Of a stretch of 64,000 bases of DNA, positions 32,121 through 44,998 are shown piece after piece (within the stretch, counting starts at the first letter, position 1; each line of letters begins with the position of its first letter). The stretch is taken from the NCBI RefSeq assembly GCF_023898315.1, contig NC_064619.1, forward strand, positions 371,396,150-371,460,149, read 5' to 3'. Both the position numbers and the translations under genes were made by a program. The notes under the pieces were generated by a model. The model worked only from the letters and a program-made list of their open reading frames with translations. It did no database searches and was not told the DNA's origin. This DNA comes from Schistocerca nitens. Taxonomy: Eukaryota > Arthropoda > Insecta > Orthoptera > Acrididae.

Positions 32121-35100
32121 AGATCTTTGGAAGAAAGACAATGTTGTTCACGTGAAACCCTGCTGTGTAAATTTAGGGAATAAGTATTTGAAGCGGAATG
32201 TTAAACTATATTATTGCCTCACTTGTACATCTCACTTAGGGATTGATATTAAGCATATACACTGGTATAAAATCATTCATTTCTCCCTTGCTCCATTTGC
32301 ACACTGAATAGGATAAGGAACTGCTTATGTGGGTACGAAATACCCTTTTCCATGTATGTGAGATGTTGCTTTTTTGGAGTAATTAATAGAATATGCACCA
32401 ATATTTTAATTAAGCCTAAAATAATTTAAGAATAAATGTTCTCCCTGTAAATAAATCTGCAAAGTAAGGTGAAAAGGTCACAATTTAATGTATGGAATGT
32501 ATTTTTTTGCTGTTCTGGTATGGAAAGATCGAGAGAAGTGTTTATGTATCAAAAGTAAGTTGAAGGCATTGTTTTTGGATTATATGAAAGCAGGAGCTGT
32601 GAGTGCTGTAGCAAATAATTATGCTAATTTAATTTCAAAAGCTGTGTTTTGATTAAGACTGTACTTTCCTTTTTTCATTAATTCCACATATCAAATTATT
32701 ATACTACATTAAAGAAATTTTTCAGCCTGCAGCGGAGGAGAGTTGCCAACGAATTGTTTGGTGGCCACGGCCAAACGCTACTAGTGTTCAATCGGCTATT
32801 ACTTTATAAAACTTTTATTTCAGCATCCCTGAGATTTCTGTTACCAGTCTTCTCTATCAGTATCCGGGCAATGTAATTATTCAAACTGAGTAATTTTTTG
32901 ATCGGTCACTGGCCTCTAAACATTGCCGTCGGTCAACGTTCTCGTCGGTCTGATGGGAACCTGATGCTGGTTGGCAGAATATATAATTTCATCAGCCACA
33001 AGTAAAAATTTTCTATGCAGCATTATATCATTTTATAAGCTTGCCACCAGTAAAAGCAATAAATATAATATTACATTATATTAAAAAATAAATAAAAGTA
33101 ACATTAAATATGGTACAGTGGCGTTTAAAGTATACCTATCAGCCAAGACATGCCACCTCAAATAGATCTGGAAAGGACCGCAGTTTTCACTTACAGTGGT
33201 CAATGTAGGGAATTTTCTGTCATATGCAAGAAATTTATAACTTTTATAGCTGCCGAAATACGAAACAAAGATCTTGTTCCTTGTTGTGTAACTGTAAACT
33301 TCTTCCTACAGAAATGGAAGGGGCCTTTACAGGGAATTTTGACATAACATGTAAAACTTGATAAAATAGTGACAGTGGTTGAGGAACTTAGTTTTAAGTA
33401 ACCACAATGACACTGTCAATCTTAAATACTTTCTTGGTGATCAGCCTGTGGATAAGAAGTTTTTATATAGTGGAACAGAGATCAATAAAGGTGTCAATGA
33501 GTCTAATTTAAATACATGAGTGACAATTTGTCTCAATACAAGCTACTGATGACATGGAACTTCACCCATGTAACACTGACTGACTGACTTCATGAACATT
33601 TCTCAAAGAAGCTTTGCCAAGAATGGCATTGTTCATGGGGCCTACTTAAAAATTTGCATAGGAAGGTTTTTATTAAATGTTAAAACACAGAGCAAGTACA
33701 CCTTCAATAACAATATGAAAGAAAGGAATTGCAAGCACTACTTTTGCAAATTAGATCACAAAGTTATTTTGATTCACCAATTGCAGTATATTCTTTAATC
33801 CTTAACTCACAAAGTGTGATCTCTCAGAAAATGTGAAAATTTTTGAACTCACTTCCCAACTGCGATTAGTTCTGGCAGAATACCCCCCCTCCCCCCCAAG
33901 TCCTCCCTCAATCGCCAACTCTACTATGTTTTGTCATTTGTTGCATTATCACCTTCTATGTTTATTATTAACATGGGTTACTGACCCATCTTGGTGCTCC
34001 TGACACCATGCCTCATGAACTGTGTACCTGTTTTCTTCAAGATGTGTTTGCAGGAAAGTGTCAGTTTCAATGATCCTAAGTTTCATGAAATGGTTAGCCA
34101 GCGGATGGAGAAAGATGTCTGATATGAGGGGGGGAGGCGGCGACAATTTTACAATAGCAGTGATCACAGTTCTGCTAGCAGAGAATCATTCAGAGGAAGA
34201 AGTTCAGGACAACTATGATTGGGACTTTTCTGTTTCTCCAATTAAATAATTAAAGTGTTAGTTAAAATGAAATGTGGTCTGAATAGTCATAAAGAAAAAT
34301 GTAGATCCCTGCAATGAATGCAATTTTGCAGACTTTTGTATCTACCAAGGGCAATTTTTATGTGGAACTTTAAGCCTGGAATTTAGTTTTATGTGAAAAT
34401 TTACTTGCTAAGAAGATACTATGATTTTTCAGAATGTTCAACTCAGTTCTTCAACAGCTCACAAAAAAGTACGTGATTTTGTGTGATAAAAGTAAAATAC
34501 TGCATGCTTTATTTGATGCAATAAAATCAACAAGCAGTATTTCAACAACTGAAAGTAAGTGTTACATAATTTAAATAAAAAGTTTCAAGAGATACGCACC
34601 TGAAGACTCCAACTAGTTGTTTACATTACAGAAAAAAACTAACAGATTTTTTAAAATCTAAAGCATACACTTTTGGATAGAGAGATAAAAAACAGTAACA
34701 TGGGATTTTTGAATAGTTTCCATTCTAAAATTTGAATGATTGTGCAACATTTTTGAGAAAATATAAAATTTATTCTTTTCAGTCTTAGAAACAGGGGTTT
34801 CAAATGAAGTGGTCAATCTCAAAACAATTATTACTAGACTCAGATTTTTAACTGCCTTTTGGTAGGGTTGTAGATTCATAGATACAAGACAAGCAAATTG
34901 CAGAACAGCTTTATTCAGTATATTTTTTATTTCAAGGCTAAACAAGCCTTTTAAATAATTACTTGGTACAAGAAAATCATAAAAGAAACAAATGAAACCA
35001 CTTGGTGGGAACAGTTTAAATCTTAATTTCCCCATTCGGTTTTTACAGCTGTGGGACAAATGAAGAACCAAGTCTTAAGTTAGAAGATTTTACACTTAAA

Positions 35101-35644
35101 ATAAGTATTACATGAAACAACTGATGAATGTTGTAACTATTTTACATATTTATTACATTATATGTAAATTTACTACAGCATCTTATTTAAAATAGTTCAT
35201 AAAAGAAGTATTAATTTGGTGTTGAAATCATTCCCCTTATTAGTGAGTTAGGGAGCTTGTTAATCACATATAACCATTTTTACAAGGGCTTTGATATGTT
35301 ATTTTATAATGTTGTTCTTTCTTAAAAGTAGTTACATTTTTTGGGTGATATGATCTTGTACATTACTGCACATATTTGCTTCCTTTCATTAAATCACAAA
35401 ACACTTTAAATACTTACAAAACTATATTGACAAGTATTTAAGCTGCACAAACATTTAATGACGAGATACTCCACGGTCTATGCCATGTACATGCCACTTG
35501 CTCTTTTCTGTGACAGCAATATTCGGTTAACATATATGTCTGCAGCACAGCCCCAAAATTAAATTCCATAGTTGTTAGTTAAAAAAAGTTTAATTTTTGT
35601 TACTTAACTTTATGGCAAAACCTTGGTTAAGATTCATCAATGAA
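32121..35644. other. Long stretch without a supported gene
   Basis: AT-rich. Unexplained frames include 33150-33347 (+), 33592-33798 (+), 34022-34249 (+, ending DNFTIAVITVLLAENHSEEE) and 35071-34658 (-). None shows a family motif or splice-supported continuation. A short C-run lies at 33884-33898 and a G-run at 34128-34135. I see no inverted repeats or terminal repeats. Confidence 0.45.
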
Positions 35645-37620
35645 TGTTACATAAGCGGAAGAGTCACGGAGACAATGGTAGGTTTCATGTCGATTATATA
35701 ATCGTAAGAGAGAGATTTAGGAACAAAGCATTAGACTGCAAGACTTTTCAGAAGCAGGCATAGAATCTGCTCATAATTACCAATTATCACTTGCAGAGTG
35801 AAGATGAGGAAATTGCAAACAGATAGGCTATTAAGGAGTTGTGATCTGCATAAGTGGGAACAACAAGAGATTGATGAGTGTTTAAAAGAGAGCACAGAAA
35901 GGGAGAACAACTGCTGATGAATGGGAAGTTTTGAGAAATGAAATATTGAAAGTGTGAGAGGCAAAACTATGAAAAAAGATAAGAAAGTACACATCCTGGG
36001 ATAAAACAAGTGATATTAAATTTCATTGATTACTGCAGTCATTAACATGTGTCAGTTACGTGAACAAGAGTATACAGTGTCATTTATAGTACACATAATA
36101 AAATGATGACTGTGCTGTGCACAAGTATGCATAGCACTGTTTTTTGAGGAAATGAGGATGATGAATCCGCTTCAGTTACTACACATGCAGTCCAGAATGG
36201 TCAGTGCCCAATACAAATAGCAAATTAAATAATGTCCTTCTTCAAATTTACTGAGGTTGTGGGGCTCGACCCAGAAGAAATTACCTGACATTGAGATTGA
36301 CAGAATGATCAAAGCAATGAAGGAGGAATGGCTAGAGCAGATGTGTCAAGTTTTAGAAGCATGTGTGACTGAATGAAAGATAGTTGCTGCATACAGGAAA
36401 ATTAAAGAAACCTCTGGAGAATAAAGCAGCTGTATGCATATCAAGCCAGAATTAAGCAAAGGAGAGAAAGCTGCAAGACAGAGGGATAAATAGAAGAGTT
36501 ACAAAAAAAAGAAAGAAACTAGAAGAAAATATCATGGAAAGGGAAGAGGACGTGACTGAAGATGCATTACTGCATGAAATATCTTACAAGAGTACTGACA
36601 CACTTAAGGGTAAACAAGGCCCCAAAGTAAACTACATTCCTTCAGAATTATTAAAAGACTTGGGAGAACCAAAACTTCTCACCCTGGAGAGAAGGACGTT
36701 CGAGATTGGACATAAAGAACATAATCATTTCAATGTCGAATAAGGTAGGCAATGACAGTTGTATTACTGAGCTATGAATGTGGTATGTCATAGTTAAATG
36801 AAGAACATCAGTTTAGGTTCTGGAGAAATGCAGGAAGACGAAAGAGTTATCTTAGAAGACAGGGTGAAGAAAGACAAAATCTATTTCTATATACTGCAAT
36901 TTTAGATCTAGAAAAATCTTTTGACAATGTTGAGCAAATTCTGTAAAAATTGGCAGTTATAGGGATATAATACAGGAAGTGAATGGTTATCTACAACTTG
37001 TATAAAAATCAGACTACAGTTACAACAGCAGATTGGTATTTTAGGGCAGCAGTAGTTGAGAAGAGAAGGAAACAGTGTTGTAGCTTATCCCTCATTTAGT
37101 TCAATCTGTGCATACAGCAACCAGTAAAGGAAACCAAAATGAAAACTGAAAAAGGAATTAAATTTCATAGAGAAGAAATCAAAGCTTTATGATTTGCTTT
37201 GACTAGGATTTCTATCAGAGATGGCAAACATCTTGAAAGATCAGTTGAAGGGAATGGAGGGAGTCTCACAACCAGTTTATAAGATGACCATAAAAAAAAG
37301 TAAAACAATGGTAAGGGAATGTGGCTAAGGTGAAGAAATTAGCTTTTTTAAAAAGAAAAAGGAGAGAGAGAGAGAGGACATCTATGAAGAAGAGAAATAT
37401 TTTTCTGAAAGTATTTTTATAAATCACAGCTTATATGAAAGTGAAACATGCACAAACTATACAGACAAGAAGAGAATGCAAGTTTTTGAAATGTCACATT
37501 ACAGAAGAATGTTGAAGATTATAGACAGATACATCAGATTACTAATTATCAAATCAAAAAGGAAAGAGCATTATGGCACAACTAGGCTGAAAGACTTGTT
37601 GAAGTTATCCTGGCAGTCTG
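35645..37620 (+). mobile_element. RTE-like LINE, old internally decayed copy
   Basis: Starting near the end of the endonuclease (ATTATATAATCGTAAGAGAG, equivalent to the IDYI(M/I)V..R block) it runs through the linker (AAGCAATGAAGGAGGAATGG), RT entry (TLKGKQGPKVNYIPSELLKD), first catalytic block (ILDLEKSFDNV), a GVRQGCSLS equivalent near 37075, and the thumb (HYRRMLKI region). It aligns by eye with the copy at 19490-20975 but is much more diverged and full of indels, so it is older or a different subfamily. The 3' tail is eroded. Its end lies about 180 bp from the CPLANE2 stop, possibly within that gene's 3' UTR. Confidence 0.8.
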
Positions 37621-37799
37621 AAGAAGTTCAAACATGCACCTTCCAATGAACAGAAATCCACTCAGTTTACATTTTCTGAAGGCACAACACCCACTGACGA
37701 TACTATCTTCACTGATGATATGCGATTTGAAGAAAATAGCTGCACAGTTTTGTTCTCACTTTTTTATGCACTAGCCACGCTTATTTGAAAAAATCTTTG

Positions 37800-38007
37800 C
37801 TATTTAGAAATACCCTGTTTCAATAAATATTCTTGATCTCTGACCCATAGCCTCTCACAGATTATGTTCAATATGGGTGCAACCTCATGAACCTCACCTC
37901 GATCACCTGCCCATCTGTTATCAATTCGAAGTACAGGTACTTGCCACTTCTGTTCAAAGTCTTTTATTTCAGTGCTTAACGTTTCACCTCTTTCTTGTAC
38001 ACTGTAC
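37800..38007 (-). other. CPLANE2: CPLANE2-like exon C with stop codon, 208 bp
   Basis: The acceptor is TTGTAG|GTACAG at 38008/38007. It completes an arginine codon with exon B, reads YSVQERGETLSTEIKDFEQK, WQVPVLRIDNRW, then the C-terminal helix ILNIICERLWVRDQEYLLKQ, and ends at TAG 37802-37800. The intron to exon B is 117 bp. I did not find a clear AATAAA before the RTE relic at 37620. Confidence 0.85.
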
Positions 38008-41000
38008 CTACAACACAACCCACAAATGCTGTTACTGTACAACTTTTCATACAATTCTTGGTCTATAAACGATACAGCAAAAAGTGTAATTTGCTTATGT
38101 GTAAAATAAAATTAGTTCACTAACCTTGTACCAATTGCAATACATGCAGGATTTTCCCCCTGCAAAGCAGTTCTGGCCATCTGCTGTGGAAGCTCAGCCA
38201 AACTATTTGGATCCGTAAAGGAAAAAATGTATACAATGGCATCTGCTTTATCCCTACATGCCTGAAATTTCAAGTGCCAAATCTGGCGTAACAGTTCACC
38301 AACTAGACAGAGCATACTAGCATCAATGTTACACTTTCGCACAATGACACAACATGGTTACTTCATGTTAAAAGGCAGACCTACCATTTAATTATTTCAT
38401 CTTACAAACTTTTCCCTGAACAACACTCCCATTTAGGATGAATGTGAACACTTGCCTTTTGCAAGCAGTGAGCTTCAAACTATGCATGCTTGGGTTTCAC
38501 AGACATACCTGAAGAAATATTTTCTGACAGCTAAGAGAAATGAAGAGCTAAATAAGAAGAGAAACTGAAAATGCAACTGAAATGGCCGATTGAAAGGGAA
38601 TAGGAAGTAACCTGAATACTGAGAGAATTTTTATATCACAATTAACTACTCTGACATATTTTCACCTCCAGTAGTGGCTGTGTTATCAACAATGAATTAA
38701 GAAAAGATGAGTGTGAGAGACTGCATATGGCTGTGGAATCCCAAGTAATAATTGTACAAATATGAGCAGTGTACTAAAAAGATAGAAACTATATTTCTAT
38801 TTATATCATTTGTGTGAAACACCACAATAGTGTTTAGGATTGCATAGTGTGTGAACCTACACACTTCTAAGCAAATTTATTTTATTTATTTATTTATTTC
38901 ATGTTCTGTAGATCTCGTATTGTGAGCACGTCACATGAGATGTGGAACAAGTCAAACATACAAAACAACAAACATACAAAAAGATACAAAACAGTCTTCA
39001 TTAAATATATAAAAAATTTCTACATAACTGCATATAGTTAATACAAAGTTTAGAAGAAAAACAGATTTTGTACATATAACAGCAGATTTCTTTGAGTGTT
39101 AATACAAAATTTCATGTTTTAATTTGGAGAAAAATTGCAAGCACATTTCTTTGTTAACAAGACGGATAATTCTGTCTAAATGCTATTTCCCTTTTTGCAT
39201 CATAAAACTCTTCTAATGTATAAACAGACATATTTAACAAATATTCCTTTAGTTTCGCTTTAAAAATAGATTCATTTTCTCTTAAACATTTTATCTGGTT
39301 AGGGAGATGGTTAAAAATTTTTGTTCCTGGCCATTTGACACCTCTCTGAACAACTGTCAGGTTCTTAAGTTCACAATGGGGATTTTCTTTCCCTCTTGTA
39401 TTATATTTGTGATAGTTCTTATTTGATGGAAATTGTGCAGGGTTCTTAATTACAAAACACATCAGCGAATATACGTACTGTGATACAGTGGTCATTATTT
39501 GCAGCTTTTTGAAAAGGTTACGGCATGATGTCCTAGGGGGTACTCTGCACATAATTCGAATAGCCCTTTTCTGGGCCACAAAAATTTTCTTTGCCAAAGC
39601 TAAATTTCCCCAGAAGATAATTCCGTAACACATAACGGAGTGAAAATACCCATAGTATGCGGACTTCATAGTGGTTAAATCTCCAATGGAAGACATCATT
39701 CTGATAGCATACATAGCTGAGCTCAATTTTTTTTAGTGTCTGTTGTATATGGAAGGACCAGTTCATTTTGCTATCAATATGTACTCCAAGAAATTTAGAC
39801 ACATCCATTCTTTCTATTGGTTGATTTCCACATTTTACATTTATTTCTCTCACTTTTTTGTTTTTGTATGGAACAGGATAAAATTTGTCTTACTTGAGTT
39901 TAGAGAGAGACCATTAACACTGAACCAGTTAATCACTTCAGAGAGTATGTTGTTAACTGACTCCTCGAAATTAACATCTGATTTTCCACTCATGAAGATG
40001 GTGGTATCGTCAGCAAAAAGAGTAAATTTGCAAGGCAGGCTTGCACACAATGGTAAGTCATTTATAAACATCAAAAACAACAGTGGCCCCGGAATTGAGC
40101 CTTATCATCATCATCACAATAGAATGAGATTTTCACTCTGCAGCAGAGTGTGCACTGATATGAAACTTCCTGGCAGATTAAAACTGTGTGCCGGACCGAG
40201 ACTCGAACTCGGGACCTTTGCCTTTCGTGGGCAAGTGCTCTACCAGCTGAGCTACCCAACATGACTCACGCCCCATCCTCACAGCTTTACTTCTGCCAGT
40301 ACCTCGTCTCCTACTTTCCAAACTTTACAGAAGCTCTCCTGCGAACCTGCAGAACTAGCACTCCTGAAAGAAAGGATATTGTGTAGTTCGAGTCTTGGTA
40401 CGGCACACAATTTTAATGTGCCTGGAAGTTTCATATCAGAACACACTAACCTGCAGAGTGAAAATCTCATTCTGGAAACATCCCCCAAGCTGTGGCTAAG
40501 CTATGTCTCTGCAATATCCTTTCTTTCAGGAGTGCTAGTTCTGCAGGTTCGCAGGAGAGCTTCTGTAAAGTTTGGAAAGTAGGAGATGAGGTACTGGCAG
40601 AAGTAAAGCTGTGAGGACGGGGCGTGAGTCGTGCTTGGGTAGCTCAGCTGGTAGAGCACCTGCCCGCGAAAGGCTAAGGTCCAGAGTTCGAGTCTTGGTC
40701 CAGCACACAGTTTTAATCTGCCAGGAAGTTTCATCATCACAATACTTATGTGGAAGGCATTTTATGAGAGAAGAAGGAATGATGATTACAACTGCCCTGG
40801 AGTGCCTATGTATCCCTCTGGAAATTGGAAACATTAATGTTATTGTTTCTATTGGACTGCAGGTGAGAAGATGGTTCTAACCACCATGTACTGCCACATT
40901 ACATGTTAAATGAGTGATTCACTTTCCCAATGTGTATTCATTTTAAGAACTGGGTAATTACATGTATAAAAAGCCTTTAATTTTACAGTGAACAGTCAAG

Positions 41001-44000
41001 CAGTAAGAGAGGAAGATAGGGCTTTAATGTTGGCAACTAGGAGATTAGAGATGACAAGCAAGCTCAAATTGGCCAAGGCTAGAAAAGGAAGTGGCATGGT
41101 CCTTTTCAAATCATCTTCATATTCACCATAACAATTTTAATCAGGCTTTGGAAAACATAGAGCAGAGTGGCCACAGAGGGATTTGGACCCCATTTCTCTC
41201 GAACAATATCCATTGCCTTATTACAATAAATGTAAAGTACACAAGGGTAGGTAAACAACAGCTGAATATTGTAACTGAATAAAGCTGCAGCTTTTCTGTG
41301 CGTTGAATATGGAATTCATTTGTGGTGAACTATTAAAAACAGAGTACACATAACACTTTCTTATCAGATCAGTGTATCATTACTGATACAGCTGAAACCC
41401 AATACACAGTAGATTTTAATACACACAATGTCAAGTATGTCCTGCAAAATAAAATATCATTTAAAAATTATTTTTGCATTCTCAGTATATTTTATAAATC
41501 TGAAAAAGAATTATTACAGTGTGTAACCTTTCTGCAGTATAATTTATGCTGCAACTCCAAGCTCTCCAAACAATAACCAAAATAGATGGAACTAATTAAG
41601 TTCAACCTTTGGTTTGTCTTATCAAAATATCAGGATTGTCGCTGGACAAAAACTTTGAATAAACATCTCACGGTTAACATTAAAGTGACTATGCAACAGT
41701 GCTTGGAAATAATCAAAATGAGCACAAACATCAAGAGGATAAATTATTCATTCATTGCCTAGATTTCTGTGTGCTTGTTACAATATCACAAAATAGAAAG
41801 TATATTTTGTGAGCAATAAAATAAAAATTATTGACTGTGTAAGTATGGTGAAACTAAAGCAAGTCTATCACGCAAGTGTGGTGTATCTGAAGGAACATTC
41901 AAGGGATGGGGTGAAAGATGAGAATAAACTTAGAAATTCTCTAAATGTAGTTGAAAGTGATGTGGGACTGGGCAGAAAAAGGACTAACCTAGGGAAAGAC
42001 AGAGAACTTGTCGAATGTCTCTATAGGTGGTTTTTAATAAAGAGAAGTGAGAGGGTGCCACTTTCTGGGCCAATTATTAAAGCAGCTCAAGCTGACAAAT
42101 TTCACTGATTTATGTGGCAACGAAGATTGTATAGCTTCTTGTCGATGGTTTTCAAGATGGAAATGTTGCCAAGGAATTCGCCAATTTGCCCTTGAAGAAG
42201 AAGCAAGGTCTTGTGACAATGCTTCATAGTTTCCTGAAATCTGCAAAAAGTAGTGGTAGATAAAAATTTAAATGATCATTAAGTGTAAAATTGTGAAGAA
42301 ACAGCACTTTATTATTGACTGCATCCAACCAGAACTATTGAAAAAAAATCAGGAAATAAGATGGGTTTTAAAATGAATACAGACAAGATAAATCTCCGCT
42401 TTGCCTCAAATAAATCAGGCCGTCATAAGCTGAAGCCTTGTTGTACAGGTAAAAGTAAAATACTGAGATATTTGAAGCATGTAAACATTTCATCATTACA
42501 ATTAACTTACAGGCATTCAAAGAATGATTGGATGACATGACATTTCCACCAAGTGATTCCAAGAAGAGTTTTTCCATCAGTGAGAAAGCACCTATAGTCA
42601 CTTAAACAGAGATAAGAAGCTCTACTAATCCTTGATCACTGTCCAGCTCATCCACCTACTGATGTGCTGCAATCAGAAGATGGAAGAACAAAAACTTTGT
42701 TTTTGACAAAAAACAGGGCGGCATTAATTCAGCTGCTGGACCAGGGCATCATATGAGCATTTAAGGGTCATTATCACAGCGAACTGCTCACTTCAATAAT
42801 AAATTCAGCTGAGGAAATGAAACTCTTCTCAAAATCTATAAATCTTTATAGAGTGTTGCGTATGCAGTGGGCCTCGCATGGCAAAGCATGGTCCGGCCAT
42901 AATTAGGAATAGCTGGAACAGATGTTCCAATGAAGAAAATACAGCTGATGAATTCTGTAGTGACACAATTTCAACAGCAGTGACCACCAGTCTGCATGTG
43001 ATGTTCTACAGTGCAATATTGATCTTGAGGACTTGTACCACTGGGTAGCCATCAATAATGAAGAACGGATTTTGGAAATCATAGATGACAAGGGCATTAT
43101 TGATGCTGTTCGAAATGAAGAGTAGTGAAGCTGAAGAAGAAAGTATAAATGATGTTTCCAGTACAGTGAAATACTGGACAATATAAATAAAATGATTATG
43201 TGGATGCATCAAGAAAGTGAACCAAACCAAACTGAGTTCTTGCATCTGATGAGCATTAAACAATACATACTAAAGAAACTGTGTGAAATGACCCATCAAA
43301 TAAAGCTAACTGACTGCATTAAAGCTGTAAAACAAGGATGTACTGTAGCTTGCAGGCAGTGTTGTAAAGTATCATGCTGTACTTGACAGTGTACTTTATT
43401 TGCCATATTGAAACTCATGTAATTGGATGACTTTTAAGTGAAGTTTAATTACTGTGCCCTATTTGGTAGCTTCTGAAATGTTCTACTTCCCATGTTCTTC
43501 AAATTTAAATACAGTATAGTACAATATATATAATATTGCGTTATGTGTCCTTCCTAACTATCCATTTGTAGTTTGTCATTACACGGGTCACTCTATATAC
43601 ACAGCAGTTAACACTGTAACGTGGGAGTAAAGCACATCCTCAGACAACTGCTTTGTATCAGGCTTCTTCTGCAGTTTAAAATTAGAACAACATACAGAAG
43701 CAGTGTGTCAAAAATTTTCTCTCTTTAGTAGTGTATTCCTTGGCTCATTACATACCACCAGTTTCTTGTTCCTGTTGGGGTCAGTGACACATAAGTAAAA
43801 ATAAAAGTTAAAAGTCTAAAATCTTATAAAATTTTAGATAATTATGACTACAGTGACGCCTTCAAATTGGTGATAACCAGGAAAGAAATCGGCCATGGCC
43901 TGTTTGGGGAAAACACCCATGAATTTACATAATGTGATTTAGGGAAACAGCAGAAAACTTAATCAAAATGGCCAGGTATGTAACTGATTGTTTGGTATGT

Positions 44001-44902
44001 TATGTTTTGCAATTATGGAGTTTAATAGTGATTAAAACATCTAGTGATTAAAACATCTAATTATACATCCATCTCTCCACTTCTCCTGGTGTCAACATTT
44101 TTTGAGGTGGTAGCATAGAACAGAATATTGAATCACCTTTTTGAGAAGCCAATAAAGCCTTCTCTATTGAGAAAGCATAATATGATTTCACAAACTTGGT
44201 TCTAATAGAACTAAACAAAAAATGACCATTTTGCCATTTTCTGTCAAGGCTTCCAAATGTGTAAACCATACAATTATAACATTGCATGTATGGAATCATA
44301 CGCTAACACTAGAAGAGAAGCAGAATATTAAAGAAAAAAAAGGTTACACAGGAATAACACTGTTAAAAATACATGACTAAGTACATGGCCTACATAAATG
44401 ATATACCTGTGATGTTTGCCAGTTATAACTAGTATGCCGATAAAGGACCCAAATGCATTAATATCAGACAGACAGGATAATAGCGAAACAGCTAACAACC
44501 AGAACAAAGCAAACAGCTCTGTCTTTAATCTTAAAAACAAATATGATTCACATACAGACATACAGGTACAGGAACTAGAGATCAACTGGTACACACATGA
44601 TGAGGCTCCCTATGCATCCAGATGGATAACAAACTGAGGTAGCATTAGCAAATTCACCAGTTAGCCAAAAAGCTTAGTTCTGCCCACTTTGCATTTAGAA
44701 AACTATTATTGTGTTACCTGTAGGTGGATTGGTAGCATACTTTCACTCAGTACTGCCCCATGAAGTAATCTTCTATGGTGAGATAACTAAAATAATAAAA
44801 AAAAACAATAATATGAAAAGGATAGTTGCTACTCACCATATAGCAGAGAAGCTGAGTCGCAGATGGCACAAAAAATGAGAGTTTGGCCAACAAAATGAGA
44901 CA

Positions 44903-44998
<96 letters not shown>

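Noticed and set aside
34022-34249. Frame ending DNFTIAVITVLLAENHS, faintly like a PP2C phosphatase tail
   Set aside because: Only one short block resembles the family, no other phosphatase motif or splice-bounded exon is nearby, and the glycine run comes from a G tract.
40186-40700. tRNA genes (A and B boxes both strands)
   Set aside because: The tRNA-like parts are embedded in longer SINE units repeated in the same interval and bounded by one target duplication, so they are SINE heads, not tRNA genes.
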